DNA of 64,000 bases from Gracilaria gracilis (Eukaryota; Rhodophyta; Florideophyceae; Gracilariales; Gracilariaceae). Positions 45,701-57,219 of this stretch are shown here, in pieces (within the stretch, counting starts at the first letter, position 1; each line of letters starts with the position of its first letter). The stretch is from the NCBI GenBank assembly GCA_030374805.1, contig JARGSG010000224.1, positions 434,001 through 498,000 of the forward strand, in the 5' to 3' direction. The translations under genes and the position numbers were made by a program. The notes under the pieces were generated by a model, which did no database searches, was not told the DNA's origin, and saw nothing but the letters and a program-made list of their open reading frames with translations.

Positions 45701-47159
45701 GAGGTAATCGGTTTCTACTTGTCACAACCGACCGCTTTTATGAGCTCGTGCGGACAGTTTCTCTGACGAAGATCACTGCCAGTGCGGTCGCGCAAGCGTT
45801 CGTAACCCACTGGGTGTTTGTCGAAGGACGCCTATTGATTTGCTATCGGATAATGGGTCTCTACTCGCTGCAAAGTTCTTCCAGGACGTGTGCCGAATAC
45901 TGGATATCAAAAACTGGTTAACTACAACCTACCATCCACAAAGTAACAGCCAAGTGGAGCGCTTCAATCGCACTATGCTGAATGCGCTGCGAACTTTCGT
46001 CGCCGCCCACCCGTCGGAATGGGATCTCTACACCGATGCGGTGACTTATGCCTACAATACGCAGGTACATCGCACTACCCAGATCTCTCCTTTCGAACTG
46101 GTCCAATCGCGTGTTCCACCATCGGTGGCTGTCGAGCCCCAACCTACGCTGGATAAATTCCCTTCATCCTGTCTACACAGGGACGCCTGGAAACAATGGC
46201 TGAAACAAATGATTCCCGTAGTTGGGCAGCAAATCGCTAAGGCGCAAGCCGCCTACAAGCGGAATTTCGACGCACGTGTGCGAAGGAAGGCCCCACACAT
46301 CAGGGAAGGTGGCTATGTCTTCCTCCAGAAAGAATATTACAATCCGGAAAAAGAGAAACGCCATAAGCTTTCTACGATCGCGGACGGTCTCTTCAGGGTC
46401 ATCTCTGTCACCGATACTACGGTTTTCTTTAACATCAATGGTGAGCACGAACGCTTCTCGCGTGATCGCGTTACGACGGCACCGTCGCTGGAACTTCCCG
46501 TACACAAAGCTCATCAGAGACCGTCAACGTCGGATACCACCCCGCCCGGCCTGTCAATTCTACCGCACGCCGCGCGCGGTTTGGCCGACATTCCTACGGA
46601 ATCAGAACATAGCCCCAAAGTTGGGCCAGACGCGTATGTGCACACACGCGTCGTGCCCACTACTGAGATTATCGCTCCAGGCCCCGCCTCTCTCGCTGAG
46701 GAGGGGGAGGGTTACGCTCAATCTAGTTACTATGCTTCTCCGCAGTCTACGCCGTTGCAAACGGATAGTGCACCTGCGCGGGACATCGCCGGGGGCGGAG
46801 TGAGTGAAGCCTTGCCGTCGTGGACGGGAAGCACACGGACGTGTGACAGTAAGCGCCCCGCTGACAGCCCAATGTCAGGGAATGCAGAGTTATCGTCTTC
46901 TCCGTCGCCGCTGCAAGCGGACTGCCTACGTAGAGATGTGACGCCCAGACGGGATGCGCATCCGGAGCCACCAAGCCACGACGTAAAAAATACCGCTGGC
47001 GCAGTACCGTCGCCGACGGAGGACGCGCAGGCCTGCAACAGCAGCGACGCTATTCAAAGCCCGGCGTCCGGGAACACACACGGAGACGCACCGCCACTGC
47101 GGAAGGGAGACAAGAGGTATGTTGCCCCGTCAGCGGAGAAGACCGATCACCTGGAATAG
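42765..47159 (+). other. G2 pol region: protease, RT, RNase H, integrase (fossil)
   Basis: Family marks in order: LDTGAGPNVL (aspartic protease), WRFCIDYRKL and GLKNAPADFQRAV (reverse transcriptase), AIDTDASNFQIG (RNase H), CSGCAKNRIKL (integrase zinc region), and LSDNGS / YHPQSNSQVERFNR (integrase core). Broken in several frames. Confidence 0.85.
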
Positions 47160-47162
47160 ACA

Positions 47163-48248
47163 TTGGTTGTGAGAGACCGTGCTGTGACGGCAGACCCAAG
47201 TTTGGGAAGGGAAATTGACTTAATCGATGACGGCGCCGGAACGGCAGAGCACACGGCCATACCAGTACAGGTGGATATCTTTCTAGGTGGACAGAATCCA
47301 AGTAAGTTGAACGCGCGCACGGCGCGACACGCGCCAAGGACCGTGGGTGAACGGCCTCTCTTGAAGGGTGACAATGCACATGGCAGTGCACGCCGTGGGC
47401 ACACGCGTGCCACGGAGGGTGCCACGAAAAGTGAAGAACCGTCAAAAAACGGTAGTTCCGTAATTGCGACGGCTCACCACGGCCCCACGACGGTTGGAGC
47501 CACACGGACCGCCATGGGCGGCGAACTGTCATCAACGTACGTGACGGAACACCACTCGCTAGCCCCCCGCACGGAAGTTTGTTCCTGGTCGATTGGGAAG
47601 ATCTCGCCGGGACACCGGAAACTCGCAGTCCGTCCAGACGGGCCCCCGCAGCAGCTCCACAAGCAAGTGGCTTCAGACCCCTCACCGGAGACTGTGACTC
47701 TCCGAGGAGCTCCGTGGGGAGCAGGAGCAAGACTTGGTGTACAAGATGCATTGCCGATGAAACGGAAGTCGAGGGCAATCGTCCGTATTAGCCACGAAAG
47801 TGGAAGAGCAATCCGCCCCTCAACTGACGACCGTCCGACCGCCAGGGATGTGAACTCAGTGGTAAAGCCGCCAGAGCGGAGTGCCTACGAACGCGAGTTA
47901 GTAGTGGACCGTATAGTGAAGCACGGCCGAGACTCTGCTGGAGAGTTGGTATACCAGTCCGTTGGTATGGCTACCCCCCTTTTGAGGACATACACGAACC
48001 TATCGAGCATCTGCCTCACTCGAAGGTACTTCAATACCACCGGAGGACCGGCACGCCGGCACCGGACACGCTCGACAAAGCCCAAGTGGATTAGCGCCCA
48101 CACTAGCTACACCGCTCACGCGGAACACTTGCCGCTTCGGCGGACAGGCCACAATATAGTGAAATGGAAGAAGAAGACGAAGAAGAAGCCTGAGCAGAGG
48201 AAGTCGAAGAACTGGAATTTGCCGCTTCAAGCAAAATACCTCCCTTAG
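47163..48248 (+). other. G2 post-integrase tail with chromodomain-like segment (fossil)
   Basis: A long low-complexity region after integrase. Around 47,880-48,060 the sequence has a YERELVVDRIVKHG-type strand and, nearby, a WYGYPPFED-type segment, the two ends of a chromodomain as found in chromoviruses, where it targets integration to chromatin. A second weaker FLVDWED segment lies near 47,580. Broken. Confidence 0.45.
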
Positions 48249-48313
48249 ATAAGGAACAGCTGCCCCTCGCGGGGTGCTGCCGCTTGAGGAGGAGGAGGGA
48301 TGAAGAGAATTTG

Positions 48314-50216
48314 CTAAAAGCTGGTAGCAACCGGAAACATTTCATGATAGGGCCAAGATATATTGGTGTCTATGAAGTTCGATGACACGCCGGACGGTCC
48401 GGAACCGGACCCACGATCTCGAACGAACCACTGAGTCGCAAGGCCTTGCAACTGCGCCAAGTCGGTCACCGTGTCAGACACGGGCACACCCATGCCGCCA
48501 AGGAAATTACGGATGACGATCGCCTGGGGGTTGGTACTCGAACCGGCTCCGCCCACAGAAGCGGAAGCCTGCCACGCGCCAACTGCGTTGGGCGTATCCT
48601 GCACTACCGCATCAGCGGATCCGCCGCCATCTCCGGTTACGTCGATCACGTCAATGTCATGGTCCGCTCCCTGGTCCATAGGGCTTCCTACCTCATCAAG
48701 GCTCTCGTCATCCTCGTCTTCGACGAACACGAACCCGCAAGGATGGCGCTCTGGGATACTCCGCTCGACCTGACGCCACTCCCGCGCTTCGGTGGCTGTG
48801 ACTATCTCTCATTCCCATGGGTCGAAGTATACAAAGTCGCCAGGGTTGACGTCCCGTCCGGGAGACCGGTCTGTAACCCGACGGATACCCTCGGAGACCT
48901 GACTGGCAGGCACGAAATCCCACTCGACACCGTCGATGACCTCCACCAAGGATACCACTTCCCGCGCGTTGCGGACGGATCCGAGCACATCGGTGAGGTC
49001 CAATTTTCGAATGGATCGGCGAATCATCTCTGGCACAAACCAAAGCCGGTAGTGATTATACGCCTCCCAGAGGAGGAACGCCGCGACACGGACAGTCCTC
49101 TCGGTGGCAAGGAAGCTCCAAAGGCGGCGCGCAGGATTCTTCATGTAGTACGACGCGACGTATGTCAGGCATGCGGGGAGTTCCACATGGCACCCTCGAG
49201 GGACCTCGACCGCAGGCCAGAACGATGGCAGCGGAACGTATCGCCCTTGACGGGAACGCGCCGCGACTCGCTCAACCTCCGAGCATTGGTACGGCACTGA
49301 AATCCCGAAGCGAGATCGCCACTTCCTCTTGTGACGGAGGCCTTCGAAGAACTCGCGCCGGGACGACTTGCGGCGGTACCGGAACTCGGCCCGAAGAATC
49401 GGACGAGCCCACAGGGTGAGATTCTGGTGGGGCTGGACGACATCCGCATAGTGGTAAATCTTGTCGAAGGCAACAGCCTGTCGATCTCCGTACTCAACCT
49501 CGCCAAACGTACGGTAGTAGGCCACGTTGAATCCGTAATTGGACGGAACCGGATGCTCGTTCGGAGCCCGGAAATGTCGCGCATACCCAATGCGGGCAAT
49601 CTCCCGGCGAGAGAACGCCTGGCTCTCGCTTCTCGTATACCAGAGCCAATTTGGATGGACTGTGATACGGGCGAGCCTGTCCCATGAGCGGACGACGCTA
49701 ACGGGAGGCCTTCTGGGGAGATAACCGTCAACGGCGTAGGAGTTGATCAACGCTTCATTCCGAACGGCTTCGGCATCAAATCACGGAGCTTGTGCAAACA
49801 GGGCACTATGGAAGTGAGGGTCGCGTACGCAGAGACTCTCAAGACTGGGCCATCCTCCCGTATTTGTCGGCATGCTGGCATGGAACCAATCCCACACGGA
49901 ATTTGGATCAGGAGTCACTGCCGTCGTAACGGACGCCGCGCCAAAACGGAAGCCTCCGACGATTGGGGCAAGGGCACCGACCGGAACCGAGATCCGGCAG
50001 CTGTCATTCGCGCAGTCCCACCCGAGGGAGCACCGGGGTTACTGGAGGTGTTGTTGTTGGTAGGCAGCGCTGTGTCGATGATGGTCGAAGGTGCCAAGTA
50101 TGGTACGAGTGCCAAGTTGTTGGAGTCCGAGTTAACGGTATGCTCATTGCCGCAGTCTGGATTATATAGGCCCATGATGGGAAGCGATGAGCCGAACGAG
50201 TCGGAAGTTTCAGCAT
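48314..50216 (-). other. Antisense ORF block between G2 pol and 3' LTR
   Basis: Three minus-strand open blocks (50,216-49,915, 49,750-48,809 of 313 codons, and 48,730-48,314) read as protein. They have a Ser/Asn/Pro-rich N-terminal part, a Tyr/Arg/Trp-rich globular middle (RVAAFLLWEAYNHYRLWFVPEM) and an acidic Gly/Ser C-terminal part (DVIDVTGDGGGSADAV). The plus strand over the same stretch is less protein-like. Extra antisense ORFs at this place are known in some plant Ty3/gypsy lineages (Tat/Ogre/Retand group). No domain recognised. Fossil; part of G2. Confidence 0.5.
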
Positions 50217-50229
50217 GAGGACGGGGCGA

Positions 50230-51074
50230 TGTAGGGCAATTGCCCTTGGCAGGGACTGAGGGCAATGCCACTCATATATACGTTGTTATTTTCGGCTGAA
50301 CTCCGTACTATTATGAAGTCTATTTGCCTATTTAGCCCGGATTAGAGATCCGCCTATGAAGGGTATGATTAGCGGGGCCCGTGTGTGCCCGCGCCCGATT
50401 AGCGGATGCGCCGTTGCAAGAGTGCCACGGAGGTACACGTGGGTAGTGTTGGCCGGCGTGCCGGTTACTTAGATATTTTAGTGGTATTTGTCAGCCGTAT
50501 ATAAGTTGCGGCACTTGCCGCCACTGTACGAGAAGTAAACCTCAACGAGACCTTGACTCTAGCTTGAGTTCCGCTTGCGCACGGTCTTCTGCCGAATTCC
50601 CGGGGAACACCGCTGCCTATCCGGACTAGTTATTCACCTTCGTCACTGAGAAGCACCGAATAGTCGCTACGGCCTTTTATTTATCATTCTTTCGTACACT
50701 CTTTCTGTTTTCTCGTCTTACGGCTTCGTTACCCTTCGCCCTGTTGTACTGGTTTGCCCTTTTTGTCTCGGGATTATTCCCCGCTCTCACGAGTATGTCA
50801 TCCGCAGTGCGGCTCGTTTTGCTACCTTTTATCTCGCCCCTTTTGCTACGGGATACGGCACACCCAGTGGATTCCATCCTTTTGGCACCCCGATTGCCAC
50901 CCCCAATCTCCGCCTGTAAGTCAGGAAGAGACCGCCCGGAGTTACGCCCGGCACTTGTCGGCCTCATCGGAGGGTTCTGCCACTGCTCTGCCCCAATAGG
51001 GAGCAAGGCTGAACACCTTGTGTGCGTAGCCGCTGGTTTGTGTTCTTTCTTTCCGTTCCCGGCTTTGCCCCACA
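50230..51074 (+). repeat. 3' LTR of G2
   Basis: 845 bp, matching the 5' LTR with few substitutions and small indels; ends ...CCCACA and is followed by CAAAG. Confidence 0.9.
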
Positions 51075-51079
51075 CAAAG
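51075..51079. repeat. Target-site duplication CAAAG, right of G2
   Basis: Matches 39,757-39,761. Confidence 0.9.
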
Positions 51080-53535
51080 TTAATGCTTCCAAGACCCTTC
51101 GAAAAGCGCCATATGTTACATTAAAAGCCTACAAGGACCTAACCAACGCAACACATTCATATACAGTTGGTTTTTTAGTATGTATCGCCATACAGGTGCA
51201 GCTACTACTATAATATACAAGGATAACTGTAAACTGTACAGTCACTGAGTTTTTTTTGTAGTTGCTTTGTCTTGCATTTTTAACCTAAAGTCAACCACGT
51301 TTTTTAGAAAAGTAGATTTCACCCTTTTTCTGATTAGATACTTAGTTTGGAGGTGCTGCGCCTGATGACGCTACAGTTCATCAATTTTTGGAACCCTTTG
51401 AGTAGAAATTACGTAGTTACTCTGTCTTCAGATAGCATTTTAATACGTAAAAGATTCTGATGTGCGCGGTTGATTACAGTTTGCAAACTTCGTGTGTTTA
51501 TTCGCACTCTCTGAACATTCAAAAAGTTTACATACTACTAAGCGGGTTGTAGATACTGCTCAGGTACTAGATCTTCTACAGAATGACTGTGTACACTCGA
51601 GTACACCGATTTATTGCGTAGAAATCTATTAGACACATTTCAACAAAGCAAACAATAATTTTACTCAATAAACTTTCAATCATTGTAAACAAACCAAATA
51701 GACATATTTTCATGCAAAACACACTGCAAATGCGTAAAGATTATACGACGCATTCAATACCGCCAAACTTCAAGGTTCCAATGTGCCATCATCCGAACCT
51801 TCAGTACTGTGGCCGTCATTTTTGTGGCAACGGGGCCAAACGACGCGGGTGGTGACAAATCCAGGAGAACGAAACGAATGCCAGGGGGTACCAGCCTGAA
51901 TAGGCAAAAACAAATTACGCGAAAGAGAACTCAAGTGTGCAGATGCGACGCAAAGTTACTCTATTATGCTGCGAAGCACAAGAGAAACCGTGTCGCGGCA
52001 CGAGTGAATACCGATTAGAAATCCAATTGCGAAGCTTACGCTTGCGGTAGGGGAAGGCAGAGACACAACAAGCGCAGAAGCAGCTATGTGATGCGTGCTA
52101 ACTTTAAAGTGACACGCTACAGCGCTTTAGTTGTGAAGGCGGGAGACCAAACCGCTCAAGGCCACGGAAAGAAAGGAAGCCAGTTGATAGCAGGGGGGCG
52201 CGGACTGTGCTAAAGGGTAGAGTGGTTGCTAAGGGGGAGGGTTGAGGCCGACGAAGGGGAGGAGTAAGGGTTGACTCAAGTTGGGGGGGGGGGAGGTCGT
52301 CGAGGGAAAATGGTCTACCCGAGTTGAGTTGACGGTGACGCTTCAACTCGTGGGTTTATATAGACTTGCTCTAAAGTGCATACTCCCGATAACCAAATAC
52401 CCTGATTCCCCTGCCATTACCTACTAGATTGTTAAGGAGAGTAGAGTGCCTTACGTGAATTTGGCATAAAGCCCTAACCGCACTCGATCTTATTTAAGGC
52501 CTCTCTGACCTCACGTTCACCACAGCCTCAGCAAGCCGCAAGAAGACCGTTCGCAGTATGCCACTCTGCAAGCCGGACACCGCTGCCCTCGTCGCCGAGA
52601 TTACAGATGACGACACGGGATCTCAACATGTCCTGTGGTCCTTTCTAATTGATGATGAAGCCGTTTAAAGTTCTCGCCAGTCCAGTGGTTCCTGTGCTAG
52701 CGCAGACGTCACGTGATCACCGAAGTTAATGGCAGAGTTTGAAGCCATTCTTCGTAATATCGCACGCGGACATATCCGATATCATTCGGTGGATAATATA
52801 CTGCGCATTCTCTGTAGCCGGCTGCCAACTATTTACCTCAGAAGGATCCTCTTCGGCCTTCGAACTACCGTGCGTGCTTCTGCTTCTTCTAGCAACTCCG
52901 GGGGAGATCAAATGCTTCTCATTGAGTTGTTTAAATCTCATGTTGTTGATTAAAGACATTATTCCTCGTTACTTGTTCAGTGTTGTGCACGCTGTTGTGG
53001 TCTTTCCAAGGCCAGAGAGGTAGATGGTGGATAGTGGCTGCGTGGCAGAGAGGGCGGCGTTCCGCTGGTTGGTAGTAGCGACGAAGGCGGCACCGCAGTG
53101 GCTGGCGACGCGCAGCTGGGGCGCGCGGTGTCGCACAGAGGCAGGTCGGTAGCGCGGAAGTACTCCGAGACTCGCGGTGGTGCGCGCTTGGTGGCGCGGC
53201 GGCAGGAGTAAGAGAAACAGCGGGGAAGCTGTTTCTTATATCTCCCGTTGAGATGTCGACAAAAATCTTGTTGGGGGTGTCCCGTTCGTGAGGGATACCC
53301 CCTCAGACCCGCCACTACAAGTACGAAGCTTCGTATTCACACGACGCGCGCGTTTCTCGCGGTACTTATGCTGCGTTAAACGCCTTTTCTTCAAAGTATC
53401 CTCCCCTATTTTTTAGAGCCTTGCCTTCACCTTTGCATAAAAATTGCCATCCTCCTTCCGAAGCGGATGATCTTTAACATGCGCATTAGTTAAAACACAA
53501 CATATAGAAAAGATTGAATCATATAGATTTTCGTT
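51080..53535. other. Mostly non-coding segment
   Basis: AT-rich to about 51,780, then mixed, with a G-run near 52,283-52,293 and a GC-rich patch near 53,040-53,220. No recognisable gene except a possible short ORF at 52,558-52,668. Confidence 0.5.
52558..52668 (+). CDS. Possible short ORF or first exon, 36 codons
   Basis: Begins MPLCKPDTAALVAEITDDD and ends in a TAA. It is preceded by a TATTTAAGG box-like sequence about 65 bases upstream (52,490s) and a C/A-rich leader, an arrangement like a promoter and first exon. No family recognised. Confidence 0.25.
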   Translation: MPLCKPDTAALVAEITDDDTGSQHVLWSFLIDDEAV

Positions 53536-54340
53536 CTATCTATATTTCAGCGACAGTATAGACCATACTCCAGACATTCTTCCGAAGTAGTTTTCTACAA
53601 GAATTCTATCAGAAGATATGCGCTCATTTTCCAATTCTCCTCCCCTTGATAAATGTCCTGATCTCGGCCTTCTTTTGGGATGTATAGCTCGGCAAAAACT
53701 TTTTAAACTTTGGTATCCTTTGTCACAAATTACCGCCCAAAATTCTGAATATTCTTCACATAAAATTCCAGTATCTACAAATTCCTCCCGATCGTCTACC
53801 TTCTGTAATGCCCACATGTGAAAGTCTTCAAAACTATCATAAAAAATATCCACATCAGATTTCGAACTAGGATAGTGAGATGTTGCAAAAACTGCCAATC
53901 CATTCGGTATAACTGACACTTCTGTTTTATAGCCGTGCAGCTTATGCTTTCCGCTAAAATAATTTTTAGCTTCTTCCAAAGAACCCCTGGGGCGGTGAGA
54001 TTGTTGAAACTAAACGTCCGTTGCGTAGTATGCACACTTGTATTTGGGGAAAGTCTTCTTCTCTTGAACCAATTTTGAAATAGGCCATTTCTTCAATTTT
54101 TCCGTTACCATTGTGTTTTACATGTGTAGAGCTATGATACGAATAAATTTTGTAACCAATCTTTCAAAGGTTGGCATTTTGAAATTGAAAATATTAGCCA
54201 GAAAGTCCCAACAACCACCATGTTTCAGGACTGTAAGACACATGAACAACGTGTCTTTTCCAGAAGATTGAAATTTTTTCCACGGCCTACGTTCTAATTT
54301 TCAAAAATATATGTTTCCAAAGAATTCCAAAGCTTTTGAA
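53536..54340 (-). pseudogene. PIF/Harbinger-like (DDE_4) transposase remnant
   Basis: The 147-codon block 53,979-53,536 has YFSGKHKLHGYKTEVSV, PNGLAVFATSHYPSSKSDVD, AVICDKGYQSL and ISSDRILVENYFGRMSGVW. These match, in order, the 'y.sGKHk.hg.K.q', '.G.....g..pG..hD', 'l.D.gY..' and 'R..iE..fg..k..W' motifs of DDE_Tnp_4 (HARBI1-type) transposases. Upstream sequence to about 54,340 continues as decayed coding DNA; an ATDV-like first-Asp motif lies just before the block, followed by a TAG. N-terminus and terminal repeats are not identifiable. A remnant, probably old. Confidence 0.65.
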
Positions 54341-54919
54341 ATTCTGCAGTTGTAAAATTGGTCAGTTGCAGAATAGACTCTGGTAGTACAATGAGACCTG
54401 AATAGGTTGGTGCCACGTGGGCCTACTTGTGCGCCTTGCTGGCTGCACTCCACCCAACTGGTATTCTCTATTTCCTAATTTCTAATCTCTAATTTGTAAT
54501 TTAGTTTAGCTTATCATTTCTGGCCCATGACAGTAGGTCATAGGTGCAGCCGATGACGTCATGCCCGCATGAGGGATCGGCGTCGGTGCACCTTATATAT
54601 ATTGTGGTGCCCCTCGCCTTCCCCCTTGGGTATTGTAAAGTCAGGCACCATTAGTGCAGTAACTATACCATCTTGGTCACTTGCTACTCTATTACTATTC
54701 AGGTTTTACGGCGCGTCGACGTGTAGTACCGTACACCTACACGGTCTAGACTAGTGGCCCCGTCGTTTGCCCCTGCGGGTTTCAGGTGCCCTACTACCAT
54801 ATTGATTGTGTGTTTTTCCCCTTTAGGTTGAGGCGTCGTGCGCTCCCTCTACCAGGCGGACCCCACACCTCATTGATATTTGTACGCCATTTTGGTCTCC
54901 CGAATTAGAAGTTTCTTGG

Positions 54920-56833
54920 TTGTGTCGTACCTTTACTTGTGAACAGAAGACTTTCGAAAGGATTCTGGAAGTTCACACACCTATTTGGTTTCGTAGGAAT
55001 ACTCGCGAAGCAATTAGATACCACTATTGGTCACTATTAGAAAGACCTACAGGGATTACTCGTGGCTCTAGCGCGCCACCTAGCCAAAAGGGTTCTGGTG
55101 CGGCTTCGGCCGCCAAACCCATTCTGGATAATTCCGAGGAGCTGCTTCGGCAACCTCGGGCCGGAACCTCAAAGGATATGGGTACTCAGCCTCCGTTGGC
55201 TCCTGAAACTATTAAGAACTTGCCGAAAACGGTTGAGGACCTTTGGTCCGAATTGAAAGATCGAGCGAAAGTTCTTTTTACCGCTACGGTTCATGAAGCT
55301 ATGACCTCTATGGACATGGATGCCGCTACCCGTTTGGCGGTTGATCGAGCCGTGCACGAGCTCTCTCACCGCATACCTAAATTGGTTGAAACATACCTCT
55401 TAACGGGTGCCCGGGAACATATCTACCAAGTGGTTCGAGACCTTTGGGTCTCTGAAGGAAATGCGGAAGCCAAAACCCCTAGGGTTAATATAGTTACTCA
55501 CATACTACAAGGGATTCCCGCAGGTCCTACTGCACCAATCAAGCCAATTGTGGTTGACAGTGCGTACCTACAAGGTTTAAGGCAAGGTCAAGAGGGCCAT
55601 ATAGAGATGGGCCCTCGAGACGGGTACTTGTCACCCGTTGAAGGTAACGTTCGAAAGGACACCAAGATCGGTGGACCCGAAGACGACTCGTCTGACGCAG
55701 AAGAGGAGCGACGAAGAAGAAACCGCAAGCATAAAAAAAGGAGGAGGGAGAAGGGAAAGAGTCGCGGCTACGACTCTGACCCCGATTCCTCGAGCTCCGA
55801 TACCGATACTGGTTCATCGTCGGATGGTGACCGTAAGGGTAGACAGAAGAAGAAACGGCACAGTTTGGCGAAGAAATCGTCAAAGAGAGACCGTAAAGGT
55901 AAGAAAAAACGATACGAGTCGTCCGACATGGATTCGGACACCGATACAACCATAGAGGTGCATCAGCCACTGAACGATCTGTTCGCCAAAGCGGTTGATT
56001 ATAGGTCACATCGCTTGAGAAACCGATGCTCTGCTTACAACCAAGAGGCTGCGCAGAAGATCATCGAGCACCATAAGAAGCTCAGCTTCTAGATGGGTGA
56101 TACCACCTTCACAGGTGATGATCTCATTGCGGTAATGGCGTTTCTACAGAAGTTCAAGATTGCATGTGACAAAAATGCTGTTTCCGAAGAAGCTGCCATG
56201 TTGTTATTCCAGTTTTACCTTAAAGGTCAAGCTTACCAATTGCTGCAAGGCAGGCTTTGTGGAAATACCCTGGCGGTTGACGAAGAGGGAACAGAGATGT
56301 TAGAGACGTCCGCAGAAGTGGTTAATTTCATGTTGGAAACTTACGCTACCGATGAGGTTATTCAAGAAGGCTACTCTGAAATTCTGGGAAATCGCCAGCG
56401 CTCTAGCCGAACCGAAATGGAATTCTGGTTGGGCCTTTGGAATCTGGCCCCCCGATGTGGTAATGTCTTTACCACTAGTAGGTTAAAGTCGCTCTTTGCC
56501 GACAATGTCGACAAAGCGATCCGTTCGCAGGTACGCAACTCCCTGGCGAACAACCGTAAGGTGGAGTATAATGGGCTCGCCCGTTATGCCCCGGGGCTCG
56601 GCGACACCCTCGGTCATGGAAAAAAGCCGTCACCGTCCCATACCTCAAAAGACAAACCGAAACGGTCAGTATTGGAGCTAGAAGGAAGCAATACCTCGGA
56701 AGGTGATTCGCTCATTCGCGTACAAACAGGGATGGCGCTTCATCTCGTGACTGCGCCGCAGGCTCAGTCAAGAGCCACCTCCATCGGTACTTGGTCGTCG
56801 ACAGTACCACCAGCTTCGGTAAGGTCACCATAA
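54920..56833 (+). other. G3 gag region (fossil)
   Basis: Two open blocks, 390 and 246 codons. The N-terminal part is helical; the centre is a very charged Lys/Arg/Ser/Asp repeat-like region (55,680-55,950); then comes a gag-core segment with FLQKFKIACD and LKGQAYQLL. No zinc knuckle seen. Confidence 0.7.
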
Positions 56834-57219
56834 AGTGCCGCGAGCGCTCAGCAAACCTCAACGGGTGGTTCGTAAGCATCCTCATATGCTACAGCACCGA
56901 ACAATCCGGTTCCCAGACCTACTTCTATTGCAATGCGTGATCCCCAGACAGGTCGATTAGTTTGTTGGCTCAGTTTATTGCCAGACCATCTGGCGAACAG
57001 ATGTGACAAAATACCCCCAGGGGTGCGAGAACATCTGATCAGTGCCAGGCAGCAAAACAACCGTAACCTATTTGGATCTGGAAAGAGGGTATAAGCTCAA
57101 CCATCACCATCTCGGGTTCATCTCGTCGAGGAAACACCAATCTTGGAGAAGGACAGTCCCGCTCAGAAAGATCAGGAAAACACCAAACGGTTAGCGTAGG
57201 GGCCACCCCTAACCGTGAA

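Larger units (their letters stand above)
39762..51074 (+). mobile_element. Full-length Ty3/gypsy LTR element G2, fossil
   Basis: An 11.3 kb element with two closely similar LTRs (39,762-40,612; 50,230-51,074), each starting TG and ending CA, flanked by CAAAG duplications. A tRNA-primer-like site (TGGTCTCCCGACTTAG) begins at 40,615 and a purine-rich tract precedes 50,230. Inside are gag (40,763 to about 42,567, with a CHIC...H...C zinc knuckle near 42,313-42,354), protease (42,765 on, LDTGAGPNVL), reverse transcriptase (43,900-44,600), RNase H (44,700-45,120), integrase (45,450-46,520) and a long tail with a chromodomain-like segment. A block of antisense ORFs lies before the 3' LTR. The LTRs differ at a few percent of positions, so insertion is fairly recent. 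Structure looks whole but the coding region is broken, with roughly ten breaks by eye. Confidence 0.9.

Noticed and set aside
50652-51075. Minus-strand ORFs in the LTRs (132-133 codons at 40,210-40,611 and 50,677-51,075)
   Set aside because: They are duplicated only because the LTRs are; no protein family pattern is visible.
52104-53315. Minus-strand ORFs in the G-run and GC-rich patch
   Set aside because: Short, Pro/Arg/Ser-rich and without a recognisable motif.
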